The notes below the pieces were generated by a model that did no database searches, was not told where the DNA came from, and saw only the letters and a list, made by a program, of their open reading frames with translations. From positions 1 through 64,000 of the forward strand of contig QIAU01000179.1 of assembly GCA_003225055.1 (NCBI GenBank): DNA of 64,000 nt, given 5' to 3'. Position numbers and translations under genes: made by a program. The stretch is from Acidobacteriota bacterium (GTDB taxonomy: Bacteria > Acidobacteriota > Terriglobia > Terriglobales > Acidobacteriaceae). The first letter of the stretch is position 1. Every line of letters begins with the position of its first letter. Below, piece after piece: positions 7,666-16,338 of the stretch.

Positions 7666-9264
7666 GTGTCTAAGCATCCCAAATACGATGTCGTTGTGAT
7701 TGGCGGCGGGCACAATGGCTTGGTCAACGCCGCCTATCTGGCGCGGGCCGGCAAGAAGGTGGTTGTACTGGAGCGCCGGCATGTCGTCGGGGGGGCTGCT
7801 GTTACCGAGGAAATCTTTCCCGGTTTCAAGTTCTCGGTTTGCTCTTACGTGGTTTCCCTTTTGCGTCCGGAGATTATTCGCGACCTCGATCTTCCCCGCC
7901 ATGGTCTCGAGATCCTTCCCCTCGACGGAACCTTTACCCCGATGCCGAGTGGCGATTACCTGTGGCGCGTGAACGATCACGGCAAAACGCGGCGCGAGAT
8001 TGCGCGCCATTCTAAAGTGGATGCCGAAGCTTACGAGGAGTTTGGCAAGGCCATGCAGGCCATGTGCCGTTTCGTAAAGCCGATCCTCGCCATGGTTCCT
8101 CCCGATCCGACCACACTGAATCCGCGCGAATTGATGAAACTGCTCTTCGTAGGCCGGCGATTTCTAGCCATGTCAAGCGAGGATAAGTACAACCAGGTGC
8201 AGTTGATGACCATGAGTGCGGCCGACTTTCTCGACCAGTGGTTCGAGACAGACGTGCTCAAGGCAACCATGTCGGCGTCGGGAATTATCGGCACGTTTCT
8301 CGGTGTGCGCTCGCCCGGGACTGCTTACGTTCTGCTGCACCATTATATGGGCGAGATCGACGGCGCATTTCGATCTTGGGGCTTTGCCCGCGGCGGAACC
8401 GGAGCTGTTTCCAATTCCATCGCCGAAGCCGCCAAAGAAGCCGGTGCGGAGATTCGTACCCAGGCAGCGACGGCAAAGATCATCGTCAAGGATGGAAAGG
8501 CGAGAGGGGTCGTCTTGCAGAATGGCGACCAGATCTACGCCGATCTGGTTTCATCCAGCGTTGACCCAAGACATACCTTCATCGAATTCATCGAACCTTC
8601 TCAGTTGCCGGATGATTTCGTAGACGAGGTAAAGCGTTACAAGTTCCGCGGTTCTTCGGGGAAGGTGAATCTTGCTCTCGATGCTTTGCCGGATTTCAAG
8701 TGCCTGCCAGGGCCGGGCGAGCATTTGCGCGGCGCGATTTCCATTTCTCCGAGCGTCGAGTACATGGAGAAAGCCTATGATGAGGCCAAATATGGGAATT
8801 TCTCGCGCCGGCCCTACATCGACATCGTGATTCCTTCTTTGACGGATCCCTCGGTTGCGCCTCCCGGCAAGCACGTCATGTCCTGCTTTGTGCAGTACGC
8901 GCCTTACAAGCTGCGTCCGGAGTTGAACTGGGACGAGCAGCGGGAAGCATTCGGAAACAATGTGATCGATACCATCGCGGAATACGCACCGAATCTGAAA
9001 AGGATCATCATCAACAAGCAGGTGCTGACGCCGCTCGATCTGGAGCGCGAGTTCGGATTAAGTGAGGGCAATATTTTTCAGGGCGAATTATCGCTCGAAC
9101 AGCTTTTCTTCCTGCGTCCGGTTCCGGGCTGGGCCCAATATCGCACCCCCATCAAGAACCTCTACCTGTGCGGATCGGCTACCCATCCTGGCGGCGGCAT
9201 CATGGGCGCGAACGGACGGCTGGCGGCTCTGGAAATCCTCAAAGACTGGAAAGGGGCGGCGTAG
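7666..9264 (+). CDS. CrtI/PYROXD2-like FAD-dependent oxidoreductase (copy 1)
   Basis: 532 residues starting at GTG 7666. The N-terminus YDVVVIGGGHNGLVNAAYLA is a GxGxxG dinucleotide-binding fold, followed by the GGAAVTEE motif. Near the C-terminus LYLCGSATHPGGGIMGANG is the FAD-binding motif of phytoene-desaturase-like amine oxidases. Mid-region FRGSSGKVNLAL fits PYROXD2-type members. These proteins use FAD to desaturate or oxidise substrates, but most bacterial PYROXD2-like members have no known substrate. There are no carotenoid genes nearby, so carotenoid synthesis is unlikely. It is 3 nt from the next, paralogous gene. Confidence 0.8.
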   Translation: MSKHPKYDVVVIGGGHNGLVNAAYLARAGKKVVVLERRHVVGGAAVTEEIFPGFKFSVCSYVVSLLRPEIIRDLDLPRHGLEILPLDGTFTPMPSGDYLWRVNDHGKTRREIARHSKVDAEAYEEFGKAMQAMCRFVKPILAMVPPDPTTLNPRELMKLLFVGRRFLAMSSEDKYNQVQLMTMSAADFLDQWFETDVLKATMSASGIIGTFLGVRSPGTAYVLLHHYMGEIDGAFRSWGFARGGTGAVSNSIAEAAKEAGAEIRTQAATAKIIVKDGKARGVVLQNGDQIYADLVSSSVDPRHTFIEFIEPSQLPDDFVDEVKRYKFRGSSGKVNLALDALPDFKCLPGPGEHLRGAISISPSVEYMEKAYDEAKYGNFSRRPYIDIVIPSLTDPSVAPPGKHVMSCFVQYAPYKLRPELNWDEQREAFGNNVIDTIAEYAPNLKRIIINKQVLTPLDLEREFGLSEGNIFQGELSLEQLFFLRPVPGWAQYRTPIKNLYLCGSATHPGGGIMGANGRLAALEILKDWKGAA

Positions 9265-9267
9265 GTC

Positions 9268-10854
9268 ATGGCCGACGAGCGAGACATCATTATTATTGGC
9301 GGCGGACACAATGGCCTGGTTGCTGCCTTCTATCTCGCCAAAGCTGGATTCAAGCCACTCGTCATTGAACGCCGCGAGCAGCCCGGCGGCGCCGCTATCA
9401 CAGAAGAATTCCACCCCGGGTTCCGTTGTTCGACGCTGGCGCACAGTGCGGGCCCGCTCCGTCCCGATGTTGTCCGCGACCTGCGATTGGAGAGGCATGG
9501 GCTGAAGCTGATCACGCCGGATGTCGGCACGGTTGCGCTTTCTCCCGACGGCCGTGCACTGGTGTTGCACAACGACGTCCGCAAAGCCGCCCAGCAGATC
9601 GCGAATTTTTCCCACAGAGATGCTGCGCAATATCCGGAGCTCGAGCAAGCGCTCTCCCAGATCGGCAAGGTGCTCGCCGGGACGCTGCGGCTCAGTCCGC
9701 CGAATATTGATGATCCCAGCAAAGGCGATTTATGGGCGATGCTGCGGACCGGACGCGCCATCCGCAAGCTGGGCAAGAAAAATATGTACCGGCTGTTGCG
9801 GTGGGGACCCATGGCCGTCGCTGATCTTGCCGCCGAGTTTCTCGAAACTGAACTGTTGCGCGCCACCATCGCGGCGCGTGGAATTTTTGGAACCTCCTTC
9901 GGCCCTTGGTCGGCGGGCAGCAGCCTGGTGCTGCTGATTCGCGCTGCGGGGGACAGCCATCCGGCCGGGTCGGCTTACTTCGCAGCAGGCGGGATGGGAG
10001 CCGTGACCAGGGCGATGGCGGCCGCGGCCCGTCAGGCAGGAGCAGAAATTCGCAGCGGTGTCGAAGTCATCCAGGTTTGCGTGAAAGACAGTGTGGCCAC
10101 CGGAGTTGTGCTTTCGGCGGGCGAGGAAATCAAGGCCAAAGCGGTCATCTCCAATGCCGACCCTAAACGCACGTTGCTCAAACTGGTTGACCCAACCCAT
10201 CTCTCGCCGGAGCTCGTGCAGAGGCTCAAGAACTATCGCATGCCGGGGACGGTGGCCAAGGTTAACTTCGCTCTTTCCGGTTTACCGAAGTTCACTGCTC
10301 TCAAACAGCCTGCCGATGGCGCCTTGAGCGGACGAATTCACCTTGGCCCGGATATCGATTATCTGGAGCGCGCATTTGACGAAGCCAAGTACGGCAATTT
10401 CTCGCGCCAACCCTACCTTGAGGTCGCAATTCCGTCCTTGACCGATCCGTCCCTCGTTCCGGAGGGCAAACACGTGATGTCGGTGTACATGCAGTATGCG
10501 CCTTACAAATTGAAGGGCACGGACTGGGACAAGGAAAGGGGGGCGCTCGGAGACACGGTGGTCAAGACCCTGGCACAGTACGCGCCCAACCTTCCGGAAT
10601 TAATCCTGCATCAGCAGATCATCACGCCGCAGGACCTGGAAGATAATTTCGGACTCACAGGCGGACACATTTTCCACGGCGAGTTGGCGCTCGATCAGTT
10701 CTTTACCATGCGCCCGCTGCTGGATTGGGCGCGTTATCGCACGCCTATCGCGAAGCTCTATTTATGCGGTTCGGGGACACATCCGGGATCGGGGTTGACG
10801 GGTGGTTCAGGGGCCAACGCGGCACGCGAAATCGGGCGGGATTTGAGGAAGTGA
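9268..10854 (+). CDS. CrtI/PYROXD2-like FAD-dependent oxidoreductase (copy 2)
   Basis: 528 residues, a paralogue of the preceding gene along its whole length. It has DIIIIGGGHNGLVAAFYLA with GGAAITEE at the N-terminus and LYLCGSGTHPGSGLTGGSG at the C-terminus. Shared blocks such as AFDEAKYGNFSRQPYLEVAIPSLTDPS show an ancient tandem duplication, since the two copies differ clearly. The 3-nt spacing suggests co-translation and perhaps a heterodimer. Substrate unknown. The divergent folate-dependent GcvT-like gene hints at oxidation of an N- or O-methylated compound, which is inference. Confidence 0.8.
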   Translation: MADERDIIIIGGGHNGLVAAFYLAKAGFKPLVIERREQPGGAAITEEFHPGFRCSTLAHSAGPLRPDVVRDLRLERHGLKLITPDVGTVALSPDGRALVLHNDVRKAAQQIANFSHRDAAQYPELEQALSQIGKVLAGTLRLSPPNIDDPSKGDLWAMLRTGRAIRKLGKKNMYRLLRWGPMAVADLAAEFLETELLRATIAARGIFGTSFGPWSAGSSLVLLIRAAGDSHPAGSAYFAAGGMGAVTRAMAAAARQAGAEIRSGVEVIQVCVKDSVATGVVLSAGEEIKAKAVISNADPKRTLLKLVDPTHLSPELVQRLKNYRMPGTVAKVNFALSGLPKFTALKQPADGALSGRIHLGPDIDYLERAFDEAKYGNFSRQPYLEVAIPSLTDPSLVPEGKHVMSVYMQYAPYKLKGTDWDKERGALGDTVVKTLAQYAPNLPELILHQQIITPQDLEDNFGLTGGHIFHGELALDQFFTMRPLLDWARYRTPIAKLYLCGSGTHPGSGLTGGSGANAAREIGRDLRK

Positions 10855-11557
10855 CTCGATGCGGCATGAAGGGGGCGATTAAGAACGTCGCGGTTGTTGG
10901 TACCGCAATGGCTTCTTTATCGATTCAAACCTCCCGCCTGGGGAGATAAATTAAGTGACTTTTCAAAATCAGCGCTGAGGCCGCGTCTGTGGCGACTCAT
11001 GGTCCGCGCTTAGTTAGAGGGTCGGGGAGGACTTCTGTCGTCCCTCTAAAGTTGTCGCTCTTCTTTCGCCCTCCGGGGCCCATTTCACACGTAATATCCG
11101 CGGCTTTACGAGGTGGGCTTTATTCTTGTGCCGCTTCGCGGGCTTGGGAAAGGTACTCTCCCTAAACTTTTCCCGACTCGCACCAGCTGCGGCACAGACA
11201 CTTGTGGGAATTTTCTCCACAAAACGGCGGGCGCGGAGGTTGGTTTTCACGCGACGGAAAGCTCTGCCCTGATAGGAATCGAGTCGACGGCAGCAACCCT
11301 GCTTGGCTTATGCTTGCCGGGTCTGGAGTTGCCAATATCAGCAAAATTCCGCGCGCGGGTCGGATAGGGGCGATTGCCTCAAGGTCTACAGAAACTGCTG
11401 TACGAGCTAGTGTGGCGAGCTGCTTGCGGGAGGCGCTGTTTGAAAAACTTTCACACTCGCTCTGGCTCGAGTAGCTTGCTCTTAGAGGAAAAGCACGTAG
11501 CAAACAACTGCAACACCACATTGTGCAATCGAAAAGCGGACAAGGAGAGGTAGCAAT
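10855..11557. other. About 700 nt without a recognisable gene
   Basis: Both strands show only short frames without recognisable domains, start signals or family motifs. No tRNA, tmRNA, RNase P or SRP RNA core motif was seen. It must contain the promoter of the small membrane gene at 11558. An unrecognised structured RNA cannot be excluded. Confidence 0.4.
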
Positions 11558-11707
11558 ATGCTTTGGACGATGTTCGTGATTCTCCTGGTTCTCTGGCTGC
11601 TGGGATTCAGCTTTCATGTGGCAGGCGGCCTCATCCACCTGCTGCTGGTAATCGCCGTCATCGTTCTTATCATCAACCTGCTGAGCAGCCGCAGTACCGC
11701 GGTTTGA
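11558..11707 (+). CDS. lmo0937-family small membrane protein
   Basis: A 49-residue protein with two hydrophobic segments: residues 1-20 (MLWTMFVILLVLWLLG) and 26-45 (LIHLLLVIAVIVLIINLL). They are separated by a short FHVAGG turn. The MLWT start and GGLIHLLLVIA core match the widespread lmo0937/YqaE-like short membrane family. These are often stress- or envelope-associated, and their molecular function is unknown. A strong AAGGAGAGG ribosome-binding site lies 7 nt upstream. It is followed after 12 nt by a small secreted basic protein. Confidence 0.8.
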   Translation: MLWTMFVILLVLWLLGFSFHVAGGLIHLLLVIAVIVLIINLLSSRSTAV

Positions 11708-11719
11708 GGTGTACACGTC

Positions 11720-12001
11720 ATGCCAACTATCGTACAGAGATTGCTGTTCATCGTGCTTCTGGTCGGGATGATCCCAGGCGCGGCATTGTCACAGTCGACT
11801 GACCAGACCCAGTCCAACCAAGGCGTCGGGCAGGAGGTGAATAATGCCGGCCACTCGACCCAACAGGCCGCCAAGAAGACGGCGCACAAGGTCAAGCGCG
11901 GCGCTAAGAAGGGGACGCACAAAGCCGCTAAGAAGACTCGCGAAGGCGCGAGCAAGGGGGAAGATAAGACCGAGACACGGCCCTCACAACCACAACAGTA
12001 G
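11720..12001 (+). CDS. Small secreted lysine/alanine-rich basic protein
   Basis: 93 residues. A signal peptide (about residues 7-24, ending GAALS) is followed by a Gln/Asn/Thr-rich spacer. A low-complexity basic tail then repeats AAKKT, KRGAKKGTHKAAKKT and similar units, like histone H1 or antimicrobial tails. No enzymatic domain is visible. The tail could bind nucleic acid, lipopolysaccharide or peptidoglycan in the periplasm. Its location next to the lmo0937-type protein suggests one envelope-related operon. Confidence 0.65.
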   Translation: MPTIVQRLLFIVLLVGMIPGAALSQSTDQTQSNQGVGQEVNNAGHSTQQAAKKTAHKVKRGAKKGTHKAAKKTREGASKGEDKTETRPSQPQQ

Positions 12002-12015
12002 GCACGATCTGGACC

Positions 12016-12037
12016 GGACGGGCGACGACGCCCGTCC
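12016..12037. terminator. Perfect stem-loop between convergent genes
   Basis: GGACGGGCG (12016-12024) pairs perfectly with CGCCCGTCC (12029-12037) around a 4-nt loop. It sits between the convergent basic-protein and rng genes. There is no strong T-run on either side, so termination is plausible but unproven. Confidence 0.45.
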
Positions 12038-12051
12038 CTCCCTGCTTCGGA

Positions 12052-14799
12052 TCAGTTGATGTCGAACTGCTCCTGGTGAACTGCCGGGTCGGACTTCACG
12101 ATAATGGTCTTGCCGGTTAGTTCTTCCATCTCGCTCAGCCAGCGGCCATTGTTCGTTTTCAGCGCCTTGGCCACTTCCGGATTCACGCGCAGCATCACAT
12201 CGCTATGCTCAAGCTGCTTGGCGATCTTGCGCATTTCGACATAAATTTCGTTGCACACCGTGTTCACTGATTTCACGTAGCCGGTGGCTGTGCAATATGG
12301 GCAGGGCGTCCCGATGGTGCGTTCGAGCGACTGCTTGACGCGCTTCCGCGTAATCGCCACCAAGCCGAAATCGTTAAACTGCAAGACCTTGGAGGGAGCG
12401 CGATCGCCGCGCAGCGCTTCTTCCAGCGCCTGCATGACTTTCTGCCGATTGCGGCGCTCGTCCATGTCGATGAAGTCAATGATGATGATGCCCCCCAGAT
12501 CGCGCAGGCGGATCTGGCGGACAATCTCCTTGATTGCATCCACGTTGGTTTTGACGATCGTGTCTTCCAGGCGCGCGGTCTTGCCGACGTACTTGCCGGT
12601 GTTGATGTCGATTGCGACCAGCGCCTCGGTCTGATTGATCACGATGTAGCCGCCGCTCTTCAGCCAGACCTTGGATTTCAGGGCCTTGTTGATCTCCTCG
12701 GTCAGGCCGAACTGCTCAAATAGAGGCGTCTGCTTGGTGTAGAGCTTGACTCGCTTAACCAATGCCGGCTGGAAGCGGTTGGCAAAACGCAGGATGCGTT
12801 CGTATTCCTGCTCGGTGTCGACCCAGATGTGGGTACAGTCGGACGTGACCTGGTCGCGCAGGACGCGCTCGACTACGTTGAGGTCGTGATAGATGAGCGC
12901 GGGTGCCTTGCTGCTTTCCCCACGGCTCTTGATTTCGTTCCACAGTCCCTTGAGGAAGCGAATGTCGGCACGCAGCTCGTCTTCGGCAGCACCTTGGGCG
13001 GCCGTGCGTACGATGAAGCCCCCGTGGCCATTTTCGCGCTCGCTCATCACAATGCGCTTCAGGCGGAACCGTTCGTCTTCGGAAGCAATCTTGCGCGAGA
13101 CGCCAGTGTGATTCACGGTCGGCATGTAGACCAGGAATCGTCCGGGCAGAGCAATGTGGCTGGTGATACGGGCACCCTTTTTGCCGATAGGCTCCTTGGC
13201 AATCTGGACCAGGATTTCCTGGCCTTCCCTGAGAAGATCGGAAATCAAGGGCGCCGCCTGAGCCTGGAAGTCACGGCGGGAGCGGAAACGGCGGCCGCCA
13301 CCGCCACGGCGGCCGCGGCGACGATCCCATCCGGGACGCGGAGCGCGCTGCTGATATCCGGCGGTGCCGGCCGGCGCCCGAACTTCGGCGCGGGCGTCCA
13401 CGGCGCCGTTGCCGCGAGCTTCGGCATCAAGCAATGCCTCGGCCTCTTCCTGAGCTTCTTCCAGTTCGGATTCCTGAGTTTCTTCCTCGGCCGCTTCTTC
13501 CTCATCAGCGGATTCGGCTTCGCCTTCCGCTTCCCCGGCAGGAGACGCGGTCTCGGTTGGACCTTCCGCGGCCGCAGAGACTTTGTCTGCCGGTTCGGGC
13601 CGGCCGCCTGCTTCGGTGGTTTCTTCTTCGAGTTCCTCGAATTGGTCGTCTTCGTCGAGATCTTCTACATAAGAAGAGATGTCAGTTTCCTCTTCTTCGA
13701 TTTCTTCTTCTTCCATAGTGCCGGGAGCGGCAAAAGCAGCTTGCGCGGCTCCGGCAGCAGGTTGGCCGTGACGGACACCACGAAATTCCTCGTCTTCTTT
13801 TGACCCCTCTGAGCTGTCGGCCGCTTGTCCGCCGAAAACCGCAGCTACGTTCATTCGTTCGAAGCGGTCCTGGTCCCGTTCTCGTTCCAGTGGCGCCATG
13901 CGCCGAGCCGCGCGCACTTGAGCCTGTTCTCTGGACGCCTTGAGGTGCGGTTCACGTTCCGCCTGCGGCGGTTGATGCGCGCCAGCTTCCGGCTGGGGCT
14001 GGGCTGCTTTCTCAGGAGCCGCGAACATGGGTTCATCCTGCGGAAAAGCTTCGGCTAAAAGGGGTGTCGCCGACTCCGGAGCAGCAGTTGCCGCCGCCTT
14101 TTCCGGACGCGGCGCAGGCACGGCCGGCTGGTTTTGGTAACGCTGGTACTTAGAAATCGACTCTCCCGGCAGAATGATGGGCTGGTATCCAGGAGGCAGT
14201 CCGTACCCGGAACCGGTTGGGCGTTCGGGTTGGCGCGGGCCTTCCCGAGCGCCTTCTGAAGAGCGCGCGAACCGCGATTCGGGCAAACCGCGTTCCCCAC
14301 GGCGCCCGCGACGACGACGGCGTCCGCGCCAACTGCGAGGTTCGCGTTCGTCGGCTTCGGCCAGGTTGCCGGGCGCGGCGGCGCCGGCCGGTGGCTGCGA
14401 TTCGGTTGCGACTCCTTCTTCTGAAGGTTCTGATTCAATGATGAAAGTCGGCCCACGAGGAGGCGGCGCAGCTTCCGATTCACCCTGAGGAGGCTCCTGA
14501 GGCCGTTGACGGACTTCCTGGACCCCCCGGTTGACCGGGATAACATCGCTGACATCCTCGTCATGCTCTTCCAGTTCCATGAAATCGGAGACGTAGAGGA
14601 ACGCATCACGCTCCAGTCCGATGTCCACGAAAGCGGACTGCATGCCGGGAAGAACGCGGGTCACGCGTCCTTTGTAAATGGATCCGGCAAGGGTGTATTC
14701 GTTTTCGCGCTCGAGGTAGATTTCTGCGAGCTGATCGTCTTCCACCAGGCCCACCTTGGTTTCGTGGGGCGTGGAGGACACAAAAAGTTCTCTTGTCAT
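12052..14799 (-). CDS. rng: Ribonuclease E/G with a ~440-residue disordered insertion in the S1 domain
   Basis: 915 residues. The S1 domain starts normally (GSIYKGRVTRVLPGMQSAFVDIG, about residues 38-60, then DAFLYVSDF). It is interrupted by roughly residues 75-515, rich in Glu, Pro, Ala, Gln and Arg, with acidic runs and an RRGRRGGGGRRFRSRR patch. S1 resumes at LLREGQEILVQIAKEP. The catalytic core is intact: AIDINTGK (Asp about 730) and IDFIDM (Asp about 775) bind magnesium, and TPCPYC (Cys about 833 and 836) is the zinc link. GGAG lies 5-6 nt before the ATG. RNase E/G cuts AU-rich single-stranded RNA and processes rRNA. It lies downstream of the cell-shape genes. Confidence 0.92.
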   Translation of the reverse strand: MTRELFVSSTPHETKVGLVEDDQLAEIYLERENEYTLAGSIYKGRVTRVLPGMQSAFVDIGLERDAFLYVSDFMELEEHDEDVSDVIPVNRGVQEVRQRPQEPPQGESEAAPPPRGPTFIIESEPSEEGVATESQPPAGAAAPGNLAEADEREPRSWRGRRRRRGRRGERGLPESRFARSSEGAREGPRQPERPTGSGYGLPPGYQPIILPGESISKYQRYQNQPAVPAPRPEKAAATAAPESATPLLAEAFPQDEPMFAAPEKAAQPQPEAGAHQPPQAEREPHLKASREQAQVRAARRMAPLERERDQDRFERMNVAAVFGGQAADSSEGSKEDEEFRGVRHGQPAAGAAQAAFAAPGTMEEEEIEEEETDISSYVEDLDEDDQFEELEEETTEAGGRPEPADKVSAAAEGPTETASPAGEAEGEAESADEEEAAEEETQESELEEAQEEAEALLDAEARGNGAVDARAEVRAPAGTAGYQQRAPRPGWDRRRGRRGGGGRRFRSRRDFQAQAAPLISDLLREGQEILVQIAKEPIGKKGARITSHIALPGRFLVYMPTVNHTGVSRKIASEDERFRLKRIVMSERENGHGGFIVRTAAQGAAEDELRADIRFLKGLWNEIKSRGESSKAPALIYHDLNVVERVLRDQVTSDCTHIWVDTEQEYERILRFANRFQPALVKRVKLYTKQTPLFEQFGLTEEINKALKSKVWLKSGGYIVINQTEALVAIDINTGKYVGKTARLEDTIVKTNVDAIKEIVRQIRLRDLGGIIIIDFIDMDERRNRQKVMQALEEALRGDRAPSKVLQFNDFGLVAITRKRVKQSLERTIGTPCPYCTATGYVKSVNTVCNEIYVEMRKIAKQLEHSDVMLRVNPEVAKALKTNNGRWLSEMEELTGKTIIVKSDPAVHQEQFDIN

Positions 14800-15177
14800 G
14801 CTGACTCCGGTTCTGCGGCCGCTAGACGGCGGCAGAGTTCACCGGAACGAGGACAGCAAAAAGCAAGGCAGGATCGAGTTTTGCGATAGAGGCCGTCTGG
14901 GTTACACAACGGCCGGCTCCGGGGGTTCCACCCCAGGACGGAACTTTTCGTACAAGCTTGGAAATCGTTTGCACTTATCGCACTTGCGCCTCGCCAGGGT
15001 TGTGACCGCTCTCTCACCTCGTGAGGGGGCCGTTTACCCGCCCGGCAGCGCTTTTCCGAATCCTACCCGGCCTCTGATTCCGTTCTGGCCGGTGAGTACC
15101 CTCTTTACGCGAGGGCGATCGTAATCTTCTGGGCCGCAATGGCTAACGCGGCGTGTACTTGCCTCTCTTCCATCTGC
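14800..15177 (-). promoter_or_regulatory. Leader region of rng
   Basis: 378 nt between rodA and rng with no gene. A hairpin GGCCGT (14891-14896) / ACGGCC (14909-14914) is visible. rne/rng leaders often fold for autoregulation in other bacteria, but no conserved leader motif was recognised here. It could also hold the rodA terminator. Confidence 0.3.
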
Positions 15178-16266
15178 TCAATTCACGAAACGGCGCATAC
15201 GGATGTTCATCACAATACCCAGCGCCAAAAACATAAATACAACAGAAGACCCGCCATAACTCATTAATGGCAAAGGTATTCCGGTGACTGGCATAAAGCC
15301 GACCACCATGCCGACGTTGACCAGGATATGAAAGCTAAGCACCGCTACCACACCCATGACTACGAACGTGCCGGCACGGTCGGGTGCCGTTTGCGCGTTC
15401 TGCGTCAAACGCATCAGCACTATAAAGTATAGCAGCAGAACGCCTAAGGCTCCTACAAATCCGTGTTCTTCGGAGAACGCGGCGAAAATGAAGTCGGTTT
15501 GCGGCACGGGGAGATATGCCAGGTGGGTCTGGGTCCCCTTGGCAGTTCCCTTGCCCCAGATACCTCCTGATCCCACAGCAATTTGCGACTGAATGACCTG
15601 GTAGCCAGAGCCCTGCTTGTCGGCGTCCGGGTTCATGAAGCTGGTCAGGCGCTCCCGCTGATACGGCTTGAGAACGTGCCATCCGAGGGGGAGCATCAAG
15701 CCCACTAATAGCAGCACCGTTAAGGCCTGCTTCAGCCGCACCTCCCCAAGAAAGAGCCCCATGACGGCTATCGGCAGGTAAGTCAAACACGTACCCAGAT
15801 CGGGCTGCGCCAGAACCATGAGCATGGGCACGCCGACGATCATTCCGGCCTTGATGAAATCCGACCAAGAAAGCTCCTTTTGTCGCATGTCAGCGAAGTA
15901 GCGGGCCACTGCCAGGACGAGAATCAACTTCACCCACTCGGAGGGCTGAAAGTGGTTGCCACCGATTTTTACCCAGCGGCGGGCACCCAGATATTTCTGC
16001 CCAAAGACCAGAACCAACATCAGGGAGGCAATGGAGGCGATGTACATCCAATGCACCTGTTCGAGCATGGCCTGATAGTTGATCAAGCTCACGGCGAACA
16101 TGAGCACCACCCCGCCCAGGATCCAGTAAATCTGCTTGATGTGGGCCCCGGCAAATTTGGTGTGCAACGTCGCGCTGTAAATTTCGGTCACACCGATACC
16201 GCAAATCAGCAGGACGAAGCCCAGCAGCAGCCAATCGAAATCACGAAAGGAAACGTAGCGAGCCAT
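15178..16266 (-). CDS. rodA: RodA, SEDS-family peptidoglycan glycosyltransferase
   Basis: 362 residues with about 10 transmembrane helices. Signature stretches are the LGARRWVKIGG loop, the WSDFIKAGMIVGVPMLMVLAQPDLGT segment with the conserved Asp of SEDS proteins, and the C-terminal GIPLPLMSYGGSSV motif of FtsW/RodA/SpoVE. RodA polymerises glycan strands from lipid II during side-wall growth, paired with PBP2. Directly downstream of mrdA in the same direction, so co-transcription is likely. The short gap between them contains TTGGTCGTTAGTCG-type repeats. Confidence 0.93.
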   Translation of the reverse strand: MARYVSFRDFDWLLLGFVLLICGIGVTEIYSATLHTKFAGAHIKQIYWILGGVVLMFAVSLINYQAMLEQVHWMYIASIASLMLVLVFGQKYLGARRWVKIGGNHFQPSEWVKLILVLAVARYFADMRQKELSWSDFIKAGMIVGVPMLMVLAQPDLGTCLTYLPIAVMGLFLGEVRLKQALTVLLLVGLMLPLGWHVLKPYQRERLTSFMNPDADKQGSGYQVIQSQIAVGSGGIWGKGTAKGTQTHLAYLPVPQTDFIFAAFSEEHGFVGALGVLLLYFIVLMRLTQNAQTAPDRAGTFVVMGVVAVLSFHILVNVGMVVGFMPVTGIPLPLMSYGGSSVVFMFLALGIVMNIRMRRFVN

Positions 16267-16338
16267 AGAATCAGTGGTTGGTCGTTAGTCGTTGGTTGTT
16301 AGCCAAACCCTTTTGCTACTAGGTACTGGGTACGGGTA

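Noticed and set aside
11162-11716. Minus-strand 184-residue frame across the 10.9-11.7 kb gap
   Set aside because: No domain, poor composition and antisense to the lmo0937-type gene.
12829-13803. Plus-strand 324-residue frame rich in Phe, Arg and Gly
   Set aside because: It is antisense to the acidic low-complexity insert of rng, whose coding bias creates open frames on the other strand.
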